Of a DNA stretch of 64,000 bases, positions 9,218 to 17,371 are shown in pieces. Origin of the DNA: Gloeobacter morelensis MG652769 (lineage in GTDB: Bacteria; Cyanobacteriota; Cyanobacteriia; Gloeobacterales; Gloeobacteraceae); contig NZ_CP063845.1 in the NCBI RefSeq assembly GCF_021018745.1, forward strand, positions 248,001 through 312,000, written 5' to 3'. The notes under the pieces were generated by a model. That model was not told where the DNA came from, made no database searches, and saw only the letters and a list, made by a program, of their open reading frames with translations. Position 1 is the stretch's first letter. Each line of letters opens with the position of its first letter. Made by a program: the position numbers and the translations under genes.

Positions 9218-9475
9218 TTGTACCCTATCGAGCGGGTGCGGTTGTACCCGAAGGACCGGTTGGTCTGGAAGGCATTCGAGATTCTGGGGGATCTGGAGAC
9301 AAAGGTGGGCGAACAGTTACAGAGGCTGGATGCCGCAACGATCCTGTCGCTGACGGCCTACCCGTTTCTTATCGACACCCTACTCCGCTCATTATGCTGC
9401 ACAGAGGAGCAGGGAGCCTGCGCGGAGATGGCCCTTGCCCTTTGGAAGGTCGCGGACCTACCGGCGGTGTACTGA
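9218..9475 (+). CDS. hypothetical protein, 85 aa (TTG start)
   Basis: The frame has an upstream in-frame stop near 9193 and only a TTG start, reading MYPIERVRLYPKDRLVWKAF. Composition is protein-like (amphipathic helices, no low complexity). Its TGA (9473-9475) sits in one arm of a symmetric hairpin whose other arm carries the stop of the convergent cytochrome gene, which mildly supports it as a real gene. Family and function unknown. Confidence 0.45.
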   Translation: MYPIERVRLYPKDRLVWKAFEILGDLETKVGEQLQRLDAATILSLTAYPFLIDTLLRSLCCTEEQGACAEMALALWKVADLPAVY

Positions 9476-9494
9476 AAAAGTGCTACTTTTTCAG
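9472..9494. terminator. symmetric hairpin between convergent genes
   Basis: A perfect 10-bp inverted repeat, ctgaaaaagt / actttttcag, with a 3-nt loop. Both arms contain the stop codon of the gene entering from that side and give an A-tract/T-tract, so it could act as a bidirectional terminator. The stem is AT-rich and therefore weak. Confidence 0.5.
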
Positions 9495-10015
9495 GCACCG
9501 GCAGTCATGCGCCTGCTCAGGCGCTTCCACGCACCCAGAATGTACTTGCGCTGGGCAAGCAAGTGTACGGCAATCAAGCTTGCAAAGAGGTAGGCGATCC
9601 AGCCGTGCGCCTCCCCGGCCGCATCCGCGAGGGCTTTGTTTTCTCCAAACAGCGTCGGCATCGGGATACCGAACAGCGCCACTTCCCGACCGGCGGTGTT
9701 CGAGTAGAAATAGCCGCTCAAAGGCACCACCACCATGAACGTGTAGAGAGCGGTATGCAAAGCCGCCACCGGCAACCAGTTTTTGGGCCGCGCCGGGGCA
9801 AGGGAACGAATCATCACCAGGATGCGCGCACCCACCAAAAACAAAATCAGCACGCCCATCGACTTGTGGAAACTGTACAAAGAAGGCCGGTAGGCCACCT
9901 CCCGGGGCAGTTCGGTCATGATCATGCCGGTGGCAAACAAAATTACAAACGAAATTGCCATCACCCAGTGCACCACCCACAGCCAGTTGCGCGCCGCACT
10001 CCTGCTTGCCGCCAT
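9491..10015 (-). CDS. cytochrome b561-like membrane protein
   Basis: 174 aa with four predicted membrane helices (LWVVHWVMAISFVILFATGM; LYSFHKSMGVLILFLVGARI; ALHTALYTFMVVVPLSGYFY; GWIAYLFASLIAVHLLAQRKY). Histidines in or next to the helices (VVHW, SFHK, ALHT, EAHG, AVHLL) are typical b-type haem ligands of the bacterial b561 family. Likely moves electrons across or within the cytoplasmic membrane. ATG at 10015; the gene appears to be monocistronic. Confidence 0.82.
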   Translation of the reverse strand: MAASRSAARNWLWVVHWVMAISFVILFATGMIMTELPREVAYRPSLYSFHKSMGVLILFLVGARILVMIRSLAPARPKNWLPVAALHTALYTFMVVVPLSGYFYSNTAGREVALFGIPMPTLFGENKALADAAGEAHGWIAYLFASLIAVHLLAQRKYILGAWKRLSRRMTAGA

Positions 10016-10103
10016 AAAAAGCTCCCCATAGAAACAGGCTTACACCCGACAAACGACGGGTCTATCCTGATTTTATGTTGAAATGTAAAGTCGGCCAAGC
10101 ACC

Positions 10104-10685
10104 TCAAACGGGGGCATCCGCCCGGGCGAACACCTGGGCAAGCTTCAGGCGCACCACCCGCTCCGGATCGGCAGCCAGGGTGGCCAGAGCGGCGCGGGTT
10201 TGAGGGGTGAGTCCCCGCTCGCAGAGCATCTGAATCGCGTAGTAGCGCACCACCCAGACTTTGTCTTCGAGGGCCTTAAGCAGCAGCGCCTCGGTATCGG
10301 GAAAACGCGCCAGACCCTTCACACAGATGCAGCGCACGCCGGGAATGATATCGGCCCCGAGCCAGTATTCGTAAGCGGGTCTGGCGCGCGGATCGCCAAT
10401 CGCCACCAGGGCGCGCAATGCCCGGTAGCGCGCCCCATAATCCATGCCGTCCAGGCTGGCTAATAGCGGCTCCACCGCCGGTTCACCGATGGCTGTGAGT
10501 CCTTCGATGGCGATGTCGTGGAAAGCGGCGTCGTTAAAGGTCAGCGCCCGAAGCAGCGGATCGGCCGCACGCGGATCGGCTGAGGTGGCAAGGGTGCGCA
10601 CGATGGTGAGCAGTGCGGCTGGAGCGCCCACCCGGTCAAATTCCGCCAGGGCGCGCTCGACGGCCATCTTTTCGGTGGTGCTCAT
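10104..10685 (-). CDS. cpcF: phycocyanobilin lyase subunit CpcF (HEAT repeat)
   Basis: Second subunit of the E/F-type lyase that attaches phycocyanobilin to Cys84 of CpcA. The 193-aa protein is made of HEAT/PBS-lyase repeats (AADPLLRALTFNDAAFHDIAIEGL; GARYRALRALVAIGDPRARPAYEY; VRYYAIQMLCERG). The start at 10685 follows the cpcE stop by 7 bp, as in other cpcEF operons; a longer frame to 10745 overlaps cpcE and is less likely. It is the last gene of the rod-linker operon. The E/F family also includes isomerising and phycoerythrobilin lyases, so the exact bilin is inferred from position. Confidence 0.85.
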   Translation of the reverse strand: MSTTEKMAVERALAEFDRVGAPAALLTIVRTLATSADPRAADPLLRALTFNDAAFHDIAIEGLTAIGEPAVEPLLASLDGMDYGARYRALRALVAIGDPRARPAYEYWLGADIIPGVRCICVKGLARFPDTEALLLKALEDKVWVVRYYAIQMLCERGLTPQTRAALATLAADPERVVRLKLAQVFARADAPV

Positions 10686-10692
10686 CGCAAAT

Positions 10693-11436
10693 TTAGAGAA
10701 TCGAATCGATAAAGGGCAGAACGGCGGCCGCCGGTTCATCGCCACTCTGCACGTCGGCCAGTTGCTTGAGGGCGAGCAATTTCAACGTTGCCGTCACATC
10801 GGCGTGCACGATCTTGGCGGCGGCGGGCAGATAGCCCGTATCGGCCAGATCGAACAGGGCCGCCCGGCGGATGTGCGAATCGGCGCTTGCCAGTCCTCCG
10901 AGCAGCATGTCAATCAGCGCCACGTCTCCAGTCAGCTGAAAGAGCGAACGGGCGGCGGCGTAACGCACCCGCTCGGAGCGCTCCTGCAAAAAAGGCTCGA
11001 TGAGCGACACTGCCCGGTGGACGCGCAGATCCCCGAGCGCCTCGATGATCGCTTCGTAGGGCTGAGAACCGCCCTGGCCGAGCAACGCCACCAGCGGCTC
11101 CACCGCCAGCGCGTCTCCGATGCGCGCCAGAGACCAGGCGGCAGCTTCGCGCACGTAGTAATCTTCGCACCCGAGCATCTCGATCAGCCCCGGCACCGCC
11201 CGCGCCTCGCCGATGCGGCCCAACGATTCGGCCGCCTTGCGCCTGAGCGGATAGCCGCCCATCTCCGTGCGGTCCGATTCGTCGGCGAGGGCGGCGACGA
11301 GCGCTTCTACCGCGCGCGGGTCCTCGAGGTAGCCCAGGTACCAGGCCGCATAGTAGCGCTGGCTGAGATCTTCCCCGCGCAACTGCTCGACGGCCTCCTC
11401 GACCGTCATCGTGGTGTCCGGTGTAATGAGCGACAT
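10693..11436 (-). CDS. cpcE: phycocyanobilin lyase subunit CpcE (HEAT repeat)
   Basis: 247-aa HEAT-repeat protein with the CpcE hallmark stretches DLSQRYYAAWYLGYLEDPRAV, RTEMGGYPLRRKAAESLGR and CEDYYVREAAAWSLARIGD. With CpcF it forms a heterodimer that ligates bilin to the alpha-phycocyanin subunit. It lies immediately downstream of two free CpcD-type linkers, the classical cpc operon order. It starts just after the upstream small linker (about 6 nt between stop and ATG). Confidence 0.92.
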   Translation of the reverse strand: MSLITPDTTMTVEEAVEQLRGEDLSQRYYAAWYLGYLEDPRAVEALVAALADESDRTEMGGYPLRRKAAESLGRIGEARAVPGLIEMLGCEDYYVREAAAWSLARIGDALAVEPLVALLGQGGSQPYEAIIEALGDLRVHRAVSLIEPFLQERSERVRYAAARSLFQLTGDVALIDMLLGGLASADSHIRRAALFDLADTGYLPAAAKIVHADVTATLKLLALKQLADVQSGDEPAAAVLPFIDSIL

Positions 11437-11442
11437 GAGTGC

Positions 11443-11655
11443 TTAGGAGACCACCGGTTCGACCGAGAGCACCTTGCCGCCTTTATTTTTGATGAGCTGC
11501 ATCTCGGGCAGCAACCGGGCGAGCGGCACGGTCACAAAGTAATTGCTCTGGCTGAGGTTGTTGGTGTCGAGCCCGTCGGCGTCGGGAAACTGGGCAACGG
11601 TGATCTTGAAGACCTTGCGTCCCCACTCGGTGTTGGCTGTGACGTTGTTGTACAT
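11443..11655 (-). CDS. cpcD: CpcD-type small rod-capping linker
   Basis: 70-aa free-standing CpcD domain (PF01383): GRKVFKITVAQFP ... VPLARLLPEMQLIKNKGGKVLSVEPV. It closely resembles the C-terminal domain of the linker at 13757-14614, including the DGLDTNNLSQSNY insert, so it may derive from or compete with that linker at rod ends. It would terminate rods at the distal hexamer. It precedes cpcE by a few bases. Confidence 0.9.
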   Translation of the reverse strand: MYNNVTANTEWGRKVFKITVAQFPDADGLDTNNLSQSNYFVTVPLARLLPEMQLIKNKGGKVLSVEPVVS

Positions 11656-11754
11656 CGGAGCGGTTCTCCCTGGTGCGTGCGTGGTCTGTCTATCAAGATA
11701 CCCGACGCCGCGCCCGGCGAACCGGCGCGGCGTCGGGCGATGGAACTTGGCTTT

Positions 11755-11985
11755 CTAGGGGGTCTCAGCCTCGCCGCCGTTGCCGCCCGGCAAGGTGACC
11801 CCCACGACTTTGCCGCCCATGCGGTTGATGAGCTGCATCGTCTGGGACATGCGCGCGTGGGGGACTTTAAAAGTCGTGTTGCTGCGGCGCATGCGGTCCT
11901 GGCGCATCCCGGTCACCTCGATGACCACGGTGCGGTTGTCGTAGTCGCTCAGTGCAGCGACACCGGTGGTAACCATGCCTGACAT
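11755..11985 (-). CDS. cpcD: CpcD-type small rod-capping linker (second copy)
   Basis: 76-aa CpcD domain: NRTVVIEVTGMRQDRMRRSNTTFKVPHARMSQTMQLINRMGGKVVGVTLPG. It lacks the insert seen in the copy at 11443-11655 and has a longer acidic tail, so the two caps are distinct. Two free CpcD proteins in one operon fits rods that can end in phycocyanin or phycoerythrin. ATG at 11985 with an AAGGAG-like site upstream. Confidence 0.9.
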   Translation of the reverse strand: MSGMVTTGVAALSDYDNRTVVIEVTGMRQDRMRRSNTTFKVPHARMSQTMQLINRMGGKVVGVTLPGGNGGEAETP

Positions 11986-12023
11986 GGAAAGGACTCCTTG
12001 AATGCAAGAACAATTGGACAGAA

Positions 12024-12788
12024 TCAGGCGACTTCGCTGATGGCGACGATCCGGCCGCCGGCTTTGTGAATATTCTGCACCTGCTGGGTCATCTTGTCGT
12101 AGCTGACCACGTACTCGATGTTGCTGTAGCGCACGCGCGGGCCGGCGTTCGCCTTGGCTACGGAGATTCGGAAGCGCTTGGCGGTGTTGCTGTAGGAACC
12201 GGCCCCACTGCGGGCGGGCGCTTTGATGGGCGGGGACATGTTGGCCGCAAGCGAAGTAATCAACCGCGCGCGGTTGTCGCCGTCGCTGCTCGCAGCCCCG
12301 CGCATCAGGGCGAACATGCGGTTGAAGCCGACGTTCTTGAGGCCCACCTGGGTGCGCACCGCCCGCGGGTACGGCACGACGTTGTCGCCAAAATTTTCGA
12401 TGTACTCGTCGCTGTCGATGTAACTGTCGATCTCCGCGTCGTAGCCGCTCTCGCTGTAGAGGCGCACGTGCTCGGAGATCTCGGTCTGATCGACCGGAGC
12501 GCGGCCCAGAAGGTGTTTGAAGTTCAGTTCGATAAAGCGGTACTGGGAAGTGGTTTCAAAAAACAGCGCCCGGTAGAGGTCGGACTTGGCGACCAGGCTC
12601 ACAAACTGGCGTACCGTGATGTCGCCGTTGCGCAACAGCGATTCGGCCGCGGTGAGCCGCTCGCTCTCCATCAGGTGTTCGTTGCCCAGCACTTGCTTGT
12701 AGACCGCGCGCACGACCGTCTGCAAATCGTCTTCGGTGGTGTTCGGCAATAGTTCGACGGTGGCTTGTTCGGTGGCCCAAAGGGACAT
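12024..12788 (-). CDS. phycobilisome rod linker, CpeC/CpeD/CpeE-like
   Basis: 254 aa: an N-terminal PF00427 linker domain (about residues 15-165; [39 protein letters not shown]) and a C-terminal CpcD domain (about 195-254; [13 protein letters not shown] ... [15 protein letters not shown]). It joins hexamers within a rod. A clear AAGGAGAACCGCC precedes the ATG. It is a sister of the next gene upstream; together they are likely phycoerythrin rod linkers, but which of CpeC, D or E each is cannot be fixed without alignment. Confidence 0.88.
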   Translation of the reverse strand: MSLWATEQATVELLPNTTEDDLQTVVRAVYKQVLGNEHLMESERLTAAESLLRNGDITVRQFVSLVAKSDLYRALFFETTSQYRFIELNFKHLLGRAPVDQTEISEHVRLYSESGYDAEIDSYIDSDEYIENFGDNVVPYPRAVRTQVGLKNVGFNRMFALMRGAASSDGDNRARLITSLAANMSPPIKAPARSGAGSYSNTAKRFRISVAKANAGPRVRYSNIEYVVSYDKMTQQVQNIHKAGGRIVAISEVA

Positions 12789-12883
12789 GGCGGTTCTCCT
12801 TATCCAAAGTTGACGTGTTCAAAAGGGGGCGCGAAAAACGCGCCCGCCGCAATCGCACCCAAAAGCGAGACAGGTATTAGATG

Positions 12884-13651
12884 CTAGACAACTTCGGTGA
12901 TGCTGACGATGGTGCCGCTCGTCCGGTTGATCCGCTGGATCTGGGCCGTCATGTGGTTGGCGGGGACCAGATATTCGACGGTGCTTCTGCGCAGGCGACC
13001 GGTGTATTTGGCGCCCGAGACGACGATGCGGAACGACTTGGCTGTGTTGCCGGGGCGCAAAGGCGGCTGCACGCGGGTGGAGCTGTTGGTGGCGACCGAA
13101 TAGAGCAATTGCGCCTCTTTGACACCCTTGTCGGCTTCGGCCGGGCCGCGCAGCAGGAAGGACATGCGGTTGAAGCCCACTTGCTTCTGGCCTACCTGGC
13201 TGAGGGATCCGCGCGGGAACGGCACGGTATCCTCGCCAAAAGCGTCCTGGTACTCGTCAGAATCGAGGTACGAATCAATTTCTGCCTCGTAGCCCTGCTC
13301 GACGCACAGGCGCACGTGCACCGAGATCTCGGTTTGATCGAGCGGGGCGCGGCCCAACAGGTGTTTGAAGTTCAGTTCGATAAACCGGTAGGGACCGCAG
13401 GTCTCAAAAAAGCGCGTTCGGTACAGCTCGGACTTGGCCACCGTGCGCACGAACTCGCGCACCGAGATTTCGCTGTTTTTGAGCTTCGATTCGTCGCGGA
13501 TCAGCCGCTCACTCTCCATCAGGTGCGGGTTGCCGAGCACCTGCTTATAGACTGCCCGGATGACGATCTCTACTTCATCGGGGGCGCTGTTCGAAGAAAG
13601 GTACAGGCCCAGATCGCCCGCACCCACAGCCCCGGTCATCACTGTACTCAT
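12884..13651 (-). CDS. phycobilisome rod linker, CpeC/CpeD/CpeE-like
   Basis: 255 aa from the ATG at 13651, which has an AAAAGGAGAACCGACC Shine-Dalgarno; the frame is open 24 codons further but without a ribosome site. PF00427 domain ([55 protein letters not shown]) then a CpcD domain (KSFRIVVSGAKYTGRLRRSTVEY ... RINRTSGTIVSITEV). Close paralogue of the gene at 12024-12788, consistent with tandem duplication. Binds a rod hexamer and sets its order. Confidence 0.88.
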   Translation of the reverse strand: MSTVMTGAVGAGDLGLYLSSNSAPDEVEIVIRAVYKQVLGNPHLMESERLIRDESKLKNSEISVREFVRTVAKSELYRTRFFETCGPYRFIELNFKHLLGRAPLDQTEISVHVRLCVEQGYEAEIDSYLDSDEYQDAFGEDTVPFPRGSLSQVGQKQVGFNRMSFLLRGPAEADKGVKEAQLLYSVATNSSTRVQPPLRPGNTAKSFRIVVSGAKYTGRLRRSTVEYLVPANHMTAQIQRINRTSGTIVSITEVV

Positions 13652-13756
13652 GGTCGGTTCTCCTTTTGGGACACTCGACGGACAGGACGGCTGCGCTGTT
13701 GAACTCCGGTCGATATACATCACAGCCGTCGCAGTGCGCTCTCCTGCTATCGGCCC

Positions 13757-14614
13757 TCAGGCGACGACGGAGGTGATATTCAAAATGCGCCCGCCCTTGC
13801 GCTTGATGTTCTGCATCTCGGTGAGCATGCGGTTGAGCGGTACGACGATCGAGTAGCTACTGTCGCTCGGATCGTAGGTATCGAGGCCGTCGGTGGGAAC
13901 GGGAGCCTGGCCCACTGTGATGCGCAGAACCTTGCTGGCCCACTGCGAGTTGCCCGTCAGCACGTTGTACTGGGTCTTCTCCGAGGTGGGCAGCGTGTTG
14001 ATGGTGAGCACCGGCACCGCCGTCCCCTGGATAATCAGGCGGTTGAGCCGCGGGGTGGCCAGATCCGGCAGGCTCGCTTTATCGCTGGTGGAAGCGCCGC
14101 GCAGCAACTTGAACATGTGGGTAAATTCGACCATCGTCTGGCCCGGCTGGGTGCGGTATCCCCGATAAAAAGGCACCGTCAATTCGCCGTAGGCGTCCTG
14201 ATATTCGTCGCAATCAAGATACGCATCGATCTCGGCGTCGTGGCCGCCCTCATCGAGGATCCGGCTGTGCTCGGCCATCTCGGCGTAACTGTTGGGGGCA
14301 CGGCCCAACAGGTGCTTGAAATTGAGCTCAATCGCGCGGTAGCGAGGAACCGCGTCGAAGAAACGCTTGCGATAAAATTCGGACTTGGCGACTTCGCGTA
14401 CAAATTCGCGCACGCTAATCTCCCCAAGCTTCAGCTGCGACTCAGGAACGACCAGCCTTTCACTCTCCATCACGTACGCGTTGCCCAAAACCTGTCGGTA
14501 GACCGCCCGAATCACCGTTTCCACTTCTTCGACGGAGCGCCCGGGTTTTAACTCAACCGGATCTGTGTCTTCAAACAAGCTGATACCGAGCTCCGATGCC
14601 GGACCGATGGCCAT
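13757..14614 (-). CDS. cpcC: phycocyanin-type rod linker CpcC-like
   Basis: 285 aa: PF00427 domain (about 25-180; [48 protein letters not shown]) and a C-terminal CpcD domain (about 218-285) with the DGLDTYDPSDSSYS insert shared with the small cap at 11443. Length and two-domain order match the 32-35 kDa phycocyanin rod linkers. The last helix keeps the linker signature in altered form. A hairpin and promoter-like elements lie between it and the large linker upstream, so it may have its own transcript. Confidence 0.87.
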   Translation of the reverse strand: MAIGPASELGISLFEDTDPVELKPGRSVEEVETVIRAVYRQVLGNAYVMESERLVVPESQLKLGEISVREFVREVAKSEFYRKRFFDAVPRYRAIELNFKHLLGRAPNSYAEMAEHSRILDEGGHDAEIDAYLDCDEYQDAYGELTVPFYRGYRTQPGQTMVEFTHMFKLLRGASTSDKASLPDLATPRLNRLIIQGTAVPVLTINTLPTSEKTQYNVLTGNSQWASKVLRITVGQAPVPTDGLDTYDPSDSSYSIVVPLNRMLTEMQNIKRKGGRILNITSVVA

Positions 14615-14673
14615 GCACTGCCTCCTCGCTAGACATTCGCCTATGTATTATTGTTCAAAGTTGCATCTTGAAT

Positions 14674-14699
14674 CGTCAAGATTTGTGACATTTGTGACA
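14674..14699 (-). promoter_or_regulatory. tandem 9-bp repeat beside a -35-like box upstream of cpcC-like gene
   Basis: Two abutting perfect copies of tttgtgaca (14682-14690 and 14691-14699, plus-strand reading) sit immediately upstream of a minus-strand TTGACG (14674-14679), with AT-rich candidates for -10 near 14649-14655. Direct repeats of this spacing are typical of dimeric OmpR/PhoB-type response-regulator sites. The bound protein is not known. Confidence 0.45.
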
Positions 14700-14741
14700 G
14701 AAGCGTGTTTACAGGTTCGCTTACTATCAGAGACTCCGAGC

Positions 14742-14776
14742 GCCTGCTGCGCACCGGCAGGCGATGCGCAGCAGGC
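14742..14776 (-). terminator. 12-bp hairpin between the large linker and downstream linkers
   Basis: Perfect inverted repeat gcctgctgcgca / tgcgcagcaggc with an 11-nt loop, starting about 20 bp after the large-linker stop. No T-run follows, so it may be a partial terminator or an mRNA-stabilising stem that sets different linker levels from one operon. Confidence 0.55.
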
Positions 14777-14796
14777 ACCAGAGGCCGAGGAAGCGC

Positions 14797-17271
14797 CTAT
14801 ACGATACCGCGGCCCGATCGCAGCAGTTCCTGGGGGTCTACCTGGCGCAGCTGGCCCTGCCGATTGCGGTCGGTATCGCTACCGGCATCGCCGCCGTAGA
14901 GCTTGAGGGTGCGCTCGAAGACCCCGGCGGTCTGACCGGTCTGGTATTTGAGGCCGCGGAAGTAGGGCACGGTATTTTCACCAAACACCCGCCGGTACTC
15001 GTCACTGTCGATGTAACTGTCGATCTCCGCGTCGTAGCCGGATTTCTGGTAGCGGTCGAGGTGCTCAACGAACTCCGACTGGTTGTAGGGGGCACGGCCC
15101 AACAGGTGCTTGAAGGTGAGTTCGATAAAGCGGTTGTTGGAGGTGCAGTAAAAGAAGCGCTCCTTGTACAGTTCGGACTTGGCCAGTAACCGCACAAATT
15201 CGCGGACGCTAATGGAGCGGTTGCGCAACAGTGATTCTGCCTGGATAACCCGGTCGGCTTCGAGGATATAGGTGTTGCCAAACAGTTGCCTGTAGGCGGC
15301 GCGGATCACTTCCTGCAGCTCGGCCTCGCCGAAGTTGGGGCGCAACTCGACCGCCGGGGCGGGGGCCACCGCGGTGATGCCGAGCTTGGTTTGGGCGGCG
15401 GCATCGGCGGTCGCCCGGGGGGCGGGACGGTTGTAGTAACCGGCCAGCGGCATCGCCGGGGCGGTAGGGGCAGTGGGGGATGTCGTCCTGCGGGTAGAGA
15501 CAGGGGTGACAGTCAACTCCCGGGCCATGCGGGTGAACATCTCCAAGCCGTCGCTGGTGGCAGCGCCGTTCTGGGAGGACGGGAAGTAGGCCGAGCTCAA
15601 CCCAAGCGGACGCGAAAGCGGAAAAGTGAGCTTGGCGGCGGGTTGGGCACCCACACCCCGGTCGGTGTCGCTGCCGGCCTCCCCGGCAAACAGCTGCTGC
15701 ATCTGGTCGAAGCCCCGGGCGGCCTGGCCGACCTGGTATTTGAAGCCGCGGAAGTAGGGCACGGTATTTTCACCAAACACCCGCCGGTACTCGTCACTGT
15801 CGATGTACGAATCGATCTCCGCGTCGTAACCCGACTTGTGATAGCGGTTGAAGTGTTCGCCGATTTCCGCCTGGCTGTAGGGGGCGCGGCCCAGGAAATG
15901 TTTGAAGTTCAGTTCGATAAAGCGGTTATTGGAGGCGGTGCGGAAGAAACGATCTTTGTAGAGATCCGACTTGGCCAGCAACCGCACGAACTCACGAACA
16001 CTAATCGAACCGTTGCGCAACAGCGATTCTGCAATCACCACCCGGTCCGCTTCGAGGATATAGGTGTTGCCGAAGATCTGCTTGTAGGCGGCGCGGATCA
16101 CTGCCTGCACCTCGGTCTCGCCGAAGTTGGGACGCAACTCGACTGGCTGGTCGGGAGCGACGGCGGTGATGCCGAGCTTCGTCTGGGCGGCGGCGTCTGG
16201 GGTAGCCTCGACGGCGGGAGTCAGATACTGCGCGTAGGGTGCCACCCGCTTCGGTTCGACCACGATCGCCTTCTGGCTGTAGTCGTTCTGGGAAATCAGG
16301 TCGCGGGCGGCATCGAGCCAATTGCCCAGGCTCTCGTCTAGAGCGGCGAGCCTACCGGCCGCGCCCTTACCCCCCGGAACATCGACGCGGGTGAGGGCGT
16401 AGTCGGTGCGGGCGCGCACGGGCTGGTTCGGAGCGGCAAGCCCGGCGGTCAGTTCGGTGCGCTGGCCGTTCTGGTTGCGGTCGGTGTCGCTGCCGGCATC
16501 GCCGCTGTAAAGGGCGCGCATGCGCTCGAAGGCGGCGGCGGACTGACCGACCTGGTATTTGAAGCCGCGGAAGTAGGGCACGGTATTTTCACCAAACACC
16601 CGCCGGTACTCGTCACTGTCGATGTACGAATCGATCTCCGCGTCGTAACCCGACTGGCAGTAGCGATCGAGGTGCTCGGCGATTTCGCCCTGGTTGTAGG
16701 GAGCGCGGCCCAACAGATGCTTGAGGTTCAGCTCGATGAAGCGGTTGTTGGAGGTGCAGCGGAAGAAGCGCTCCTTGTACAGATCCGATTTGGCCAGGAT
16801 CCGGATAAATTCGCGGACACTGATTGAGCCGTTGCGCAACAGCGACTCCGCCTGGATGACCCGCTCGGACTCGAGAATGTAGGTATTGCCAAAAAGCTGC
16901 TTGTAGGCGGCGCGAATTACCGTTATCACATCGGCTTCGCTAAAATTTGGGCGCAACTCGACGCCTTGATCCGGGGCAACCGCGGTGATCCCCAATTTGG
17001 TCTGGGCGGCAGCATCGGTGGTCGCCTGATCGGCGGGGCGCACGAACGCACTATAGTCGATAGCGCGCGTCTGGCTCAGCCGGTCCATGTAACCGCGGCC
17101 GAAGATGTCGCGCACCATCGAAAGCCACAGTTCTTCGGGCTCCTCGCGATCCTCCGGCACCCCGGAGCGGATCATCCGCGACATGCGCACGAAGGGTTCG
17201 AGCCCGGCGGCCGGTCCGTTCGTGGAACCGGGGGCGTAGGCCTTGGATTGGTCATCAAGGACAGTTGACAT
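14797..17271 (-). CDS. giant phycobilisome rod linker with three PF00427 domains
   Basis: 824 aa (about 91 kDa). Three linker domains at about residues 103-266, 376-536 and 639-802, each preceded by a near-identical AAQTKLGITAVAP lead-in, each with [20 protein letters not shown], and each closing in GSDTDR. The domains are separated by Ala/Pro/Thr-rich spacers of about 100 residues; no CpcD domain is present. Linkers of this kind are described from Gloeobacter, where they are thought to tie rods into bundles without the usual core arrangement. It heads the linker-cpcEF operon. The repeats arose by internal duplication. ATG at 17271, preceded by GGGAGAACGCGCC. Confidence 0.93.
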   Translation of the reverse strand: MSTVLDDQSKAYAPGSTNGPAAGLEPFVRMSRMIRSGVPEDREEPEELWLSMVRDIFGRGYMDRLSQTRAIDYSAFVRPADQATTDAAAQTKLGITAVAPDQGVELRPNFSEADVITVIRAAYKQLFGNTYILESERVIQAESLLRNGSISVREFIRILAKSDLYKERFFRCTSNNRFIELNLKHLLGRAPYNQGEIAEHLDRYCQSGYDAEIDSYIDSDEYRRVFGENTVPYFRGFKYQVGQSAAAFERMRALYSGDAGSDTDRNQNGQRTELTAGLAAPNQPVRARTDYALTRVDVPGGKGAAGRLAALDESLGNWLDAARDLISQNDYSQKAIVVEPKRVAPYAQYLTPAVEATPDAAAQTKLGITAVAPDQPVELRPNFGETEVQAVIRAAYKQIFGNTYILEADRVVIAESLLRNGSISVREFVRLLAKSDLYKDRFFRTASNNRFIELNFKHFLGRAPYSQAEIGEHFNRYHKSGYDAEIDSYIDSDEYRRVFGENTVPYFRGFKYQVGQAARGFDQMQQLFAGEAGSDTDRGVGAQPAAKLTFPLSRPLGLSSAYFPSSQNGAATSDGLEMFTRMARELTVTPVSTRRTTSPTAPTAPAMPLAGYYNRPAPRATADAAAQTKLGITAVAPAPAVELRPNFGEAELQEVIRAAYRQLFGNTYILEADRVIQAESLLRNRSISVREFVRLLAKSELYKERFFYCTSNNRFIELTFKHLLGRAPYNQSEFVEHLDRYQKSGYDAEIDSYIDSDEYRRVFGENTVPYFRGLKYQTGQTAGVFERTLKLYGGDAGSDTDRNRQGQLRQVDPQELLRSGRGIV

Positions 17272-17305
17272 GGCGCGTTCTCCCTACTCTCTCGATTGAC
17301 AGACA

Positions 17306-17334
17306 AAATTTGTGAGCCGCTGACTCGCCGTCAA
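17306..17334 (-). promoter_or_regulatory. possible promoter of the large-linker operon
   Basis: Minus strand: TTGACG (17329-17334), 17-bp spacer, AAATTT (17306-17311), in the 100 bp between pebB and the large linker. The -35 is good, the -10 poor. Confidence 0.4.
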
Positions 17335-17371
17335 TGATAGCAGCGCTTTAAAAGCCGAAACAGTCCAAACT

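Noticed and set aside
10444-11982. 512-aa plus-strand ORF across the lyase and small-linker genes
   Set aside because: Lies antisense to cpcE, cpcF and the CpcD genes, with Arg/His-rich composition typical of GC-rich shadow frames.
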